The notes beneath the pieces were generated by a model that was not told the DNA's origin, made no database searches, and saw nothing but the letters and a program-made list of their open reading frames with translations. From positions 1 to 9,922 of the forward strand of contig JAIRLA010000137.1 in NCBI GenBank assembly GCA_031259795.1: 9,922 nucleotides of DNA, given 5' to 3'. Shown one piece after another: positions 6,194-9,922 of the stretch (position 1 is the first letter of the stretch; every line of letters starts with the position of its first letter). The stretch comes from Azoarcus sp. Lineage in GTDB: Bacteria > Pseudomonadota > Gammaproteobacteria > Burkholderiales > Rhodocyclaceae. The translations under genes and the position numbers were made by a program.

Positions 6194-6266
6194 CTTCGCG
6201 CAACGGCAATCGTCCGGCGGCGGGTCGCGCTTCGGCGAAGCTCGCAGCGTTGCGCGCAATGCGGGT

Positions 6267-8433
<2,167 letters not shown>

Positions 8434-8458
8434 CACAAAACCAGAACAGGCGGACGAC

Positions 8459-8488
8459 TTGCCGCCAAGGGATCAATTCGTGGATAAT
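8459..8488 (+). promoter_or_regulatory. Promoter of tRNA-Leu
   Basis: TTGCCG (8459-8464) and GATAAT (8483-8488) are separated by 18 bases on the plus strand. The expected transcription start is near 8495, about 10 nt before the mature tRNA 5' end. A GC-rich stretch follows the -10 box, which would suit a stringently controlled stable-RNA promoter. Confidence 0.55.
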
Positions 8489-8504
8489 GCGCAACCTCAT
8501 CCAG

Positions 8505-8591
8505 GCCGGGATGGCGAAATCGGTAGACGCAGCGGACTCAAAATCCGCCGGTGGTGACACTGTGAGGGTTCGAGTCCCTCTCCCGGCACCA
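8505..8591 (+). tRNA. tRNA-Leu (anticodon CAA)
   Basis: The 87-base gene has acceptor arms GCCGGGA and TCCCGGC, discriminator A and an encoded CCA (8589-8591). The D arm contains AAATCGGTAGAC, and the anticodon stem GCGGA/TCCGC encloses the loop CTCAAAA, giving anticodon CAA, which reads UUG. A long variable arm (GGTGGTGACACTGT region) marks a class II tRNA, and the T arm is GAGGGTTCGAGTCCCTC. Its 3' end is the likely attachment site of the integrase-bearing element that begins right after it. Confidence 0.97.
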
Positions 8592-8619
8592 ATCGAGCAT
8601 GCGATGTAGTCCGATAAAG

Positions 8620-8660
8620 TCCGGAAACTCCAGTAGCATCAAGGGTTCCCGGATTTTTTT
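8620..8660 (+). terminator. Possible rho-independent terminator after tRNA-Leu
   Basis: TCCGG (8620-8624) pairs with CCGGA (8649-8653), with additional pairing of AA/TT inside a bulged stem, and is followed at once by seven T residues (8654-8660). It lies about 30 bases past the CCA end. The stem is imperfect and the loop long, so efficiency is uncertain. It may belong to the integrated element rather than to the original tRNA locus. Confidence 0.45.
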
Positions 8661-8716
8661 CGTCCGATGTGCCATGACGTGGAACGGTTGAATACGGCGT
8701 TTTGCAGGGAAACACT

Positions 8717-8770
8717 TGGGGGCATGCCCCATTTATACCAAATGGTATACCCCCAAAGGAGATGCCCCCA
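8717..8770. promoter_or_regulatory. Nested inverted repeats upstream of the integrase
   Basis: TGGGGGCAT (8717-8725) is the exact inverse of ATGCCCCCA (8762-8770), which overlaps the integrase ATG. Between them TATACCA (8734-8740) and TGGTATA (8743-8749) form a second inverted repeat with a 2-base spacer, next to a further CCCCC tract. This arrangement over the start codon suggests autoregulation by the integrase or arm-type binding sites. The role is inferred. Confidence 0.5.
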
Positions 8771-9333
8771 TGTCCGCCTTGACCGATACCGCGATCCGTA
8801 CCGCCCGGCTTACCGACAAACCCCGCAAGCTGAGCGACACAGGCGGCCTTTATCTTCTCATCGCGCCCACGGGCGGCAAGCTCTGGCGAATGAAGTACCG
8901 CTTCGACGGGAAAGAAAAGACGCTCGCCTTCGGCAAATACCCGGAGATGTCCCTGAAGGACGCCCGTGACCGGCTCGACGAAGCCCGCAAGCTGCTTGCC
9001 AATGGCGCCGACCCTGCCGCCGTGAAGAAGGCGCAAAAAGCCGAAAGACAGGAACGGACGGCGAACAGCTTTGAAGTGGTAGCACATAGATGGTTCGAGG
9101 TATGGCAAGCAGGCGTGGCGGAGACAACGGCGCAATCGCAGTGGAAGCGGTTGGAGAATCATATCCTACCCATCCTTGGCTGCGTCCCTGTCTCGGAAAT
9201 CACCCCCAAAAAGGTCATTGAGGCTTTACGGCCTCTGGAAGCGCGGGGTGTACAGCGGGCGGCAATGCGGCGGGAAAGCGCCCGGCGGCAGTCCCGGCAA
9301 GATCACGCAATACCAGTACGACGCCACGCGTAA
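8770..9333 (+). pseudogene. P4-type tyrosine integrase, truncated after the N-terminal half
   Basis: Tyrosine integrases of this type recombine genomic islands into the 3' ends of tRNA genes. Residues 1-90 form the arm-binding domain (DUF4102-like): LTDTAIRTAR, KLSDTGGLYLLIAPTGGK, WRMKYRFDGKEKTLAFGKYP, SLKDARDR, LLANGADP. Residues about 98-160 form the core-binding SAM-like domain (FEVVAHRWFE, W..RLENHILPILG, EITPKKVIEALRPLEARG). Family similarity ends at about residue 160 (base 9250). The following 27 residues to the TAA at 9331-9333 are unrelated, being an out-of-frame reading of an Rhs fragment. The catalytic R-H-R-Y domain is missing; full-length relatives have about 400 residues. The start ATG at 8770 has a strong ribosome site, AAAGGAG at 8755-8761. 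It lies 178 bp after tRNA-Leu in the same orientation. Confidence 0.9.
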
Positions 9334-9514
9334 ACTCACCCGTGCCACGGACGCTATCCGAAGCATCGAATACGGCTACGACAAAGCCGGGCGGCTCGTC
9401 AGTCCGACCGACGGCGCGGACACGGCCACCTACACCTACAAACAGCCGGGCGTGGCCGGGGCGCTGCAACTGGCCTCCGAAGACGGCCCTGGCAAGAACG
9501 ACATCATCCAGATC
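9278..9514 (+). pseudogene. Rhs/YD-repeat protein fragment
   Basis: In the frame +1 relative to the integrase, about 79 codons read as Rhs/YD repeats: GKITQYQYDATRKLTRATDA, then IEYGYDKAGRLVS, then ATYTY. Rhs proteins are large repeat-shell toxins or surface proteins. Only an internal piece survives, with no start, no DPxGL-type core end and no toxin tip. The frame stays open through the antisense of the adjoining transposase to the window end, but homology stops near 9514. The left boundary is the integrase breakpoint (9250-9278); the right boundary is the transposase remnant. Confidence 0.75.
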
Positions 9515-9802
9515 AGAGGTGCGATATTGCGGAATACGGTCAGCGGTTTTTCGCCTGCGTTTGGGATAGGCGTCGTCCCGGCGCAAAAGCGCCAGCGCGA
9601 ATTTGCGCAAGGCGGAGAAATTTCGCGGCGCGTCTCCCTTGCGAACCCGGCAGTCGTCCTCGCGGATGGTGACGTCGAGCTCCCAGTGCAGACTGTTTTC
9701 GATCTCCCAGTGGCGGCGCGCCGGCCCGCTGCGCAGGTCTTCCAGTCGGGCAAACACACTGATCAGGGGCATTTTCATCTCCCGGTAAAAACCGGGAGTC
9801 AA
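9510..9802 (-). pseudogene. ISAs1-family transposase, C-terminal remnant
   Basis: Read on the minus strand, about 85 residues match the C-terminal part of ISAs1-type (H-repeat) DDE transposases: ARRHWEIENSLHWELDVTIR, EDDCRVRKG, NFSALRKFALALLRR, and a basic KRRRK tail. The glutamate in WEIEN is the likely third catalytic acid. The N-terminal two thirds with both aspartates are not seen upstream (9803-9922). The original stop codon is also missing: the frame runs on into antisense integrase sequence to 9215. Both ends are therefore damaged. The short stretch before the match (MTPGFYREMKMPLISVFARLED) is only weakly transposase-like. Confidence 0.8.
9779..9798. repeat. Perfect 8-bp stem hairpin at the transposase remnant
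   Basis: CTCCCGGT-AAAA-ACCGGGAG forms a perfect stem with a 4-base loop, at the point where transposase similarity begins. No T-run follows on either strand. It could mark a rearrangement or insertion junction, or be a transcript-protecting hairpin. Confidence 0.5.
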
Positions 9803-9922
9803 CCCGCCGCCCGCCGGAAAACGCCCTTTTTCCCTCGCCCCGGCGATATTTCGATACGTGCGCGATACAAAACGGTACCCGTCCCGCCTCTCGCTCTTTT
9901 ATGCTCACGCCCCGGACATACA

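Noticed and set aside
8497..9162. 221-codon minus-strand open frame over the tRNA and integrase
   Set aside because: It overlaps the tRNA and is antisense to the integrase; no domain is visible.

Overview
The window looks like a chromosome segment of a proteobacterium, probably beta or gamma. The sequence is GC-rich, it carries a queA-tgt queuosine operon, its tRNA-Leu gene encodes its own CCA end, and its intergenic regions hold REP-like palindromic repeats. I cannot name the genus from sequence alone. Every recognisable protein gene from base 1 to about 8433 lies on the minus strand. A tRNA gene and the remnant of an integrated element follow on the plus strand. || Layout from left to right. 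(1) The 5' two thirds of a penicillin-binding protein 2 (MrdA)-like gene run off the left edge; its SxxK catalytic motif reads STFT, so the catalytic lysine is absent. (2) Bases 1299-2049 are intergenic. They hold a strong sigma70-type promoter for the PBP2-like gene and a dense cluster of REP-like repeats. (3) A 158-residue protein of unknown function lies at 2050-2526. (4) Bases 2527-3374 are intergenic. They hold a 43-bp tandem repeat, a second more diverged repeat, and a second copy of the composite repeat from region 2. (5) A FeeM/exosortase-associated type N-acyltransferase carries a degenerate C-terminal PilZ domain (3375-4721). (6) A membrane-anchored M48 metallopeptidase lies at 4834-6000. 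(7) tgt and queA overlap by 11 bp and make the queuosine precursor steps on tRNA. (8) tRNA-Leu(CAA) has its own promoter and CCA end. Immediately downstream sits a P4-type tyrosine integrase cut off after its N-terminal half, then an Rhs/YD-repeat fragment, then the C-terminal part of an ISAs1-family (H-repeat-like) transposase on the opposite strand. || The housekeeping part (queA, tgt, tRNA-Leu) is ordinary. The accessory part is of two kinds: a decayed integrative element in the tRNA-Leu site, with an Rhs and ISAs1 scrap, and intergenic repeat clusters flanking the small unknown gene. The most unusual single observation is the PBP2-like protein. It keeps the fold signatures and the SxD motif, but has lost the active-site lysine, has a shortened N-terminal anchor and has a shortened pedestal. 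I did not find convincing evidence of a complete new multi-gene system in this window.
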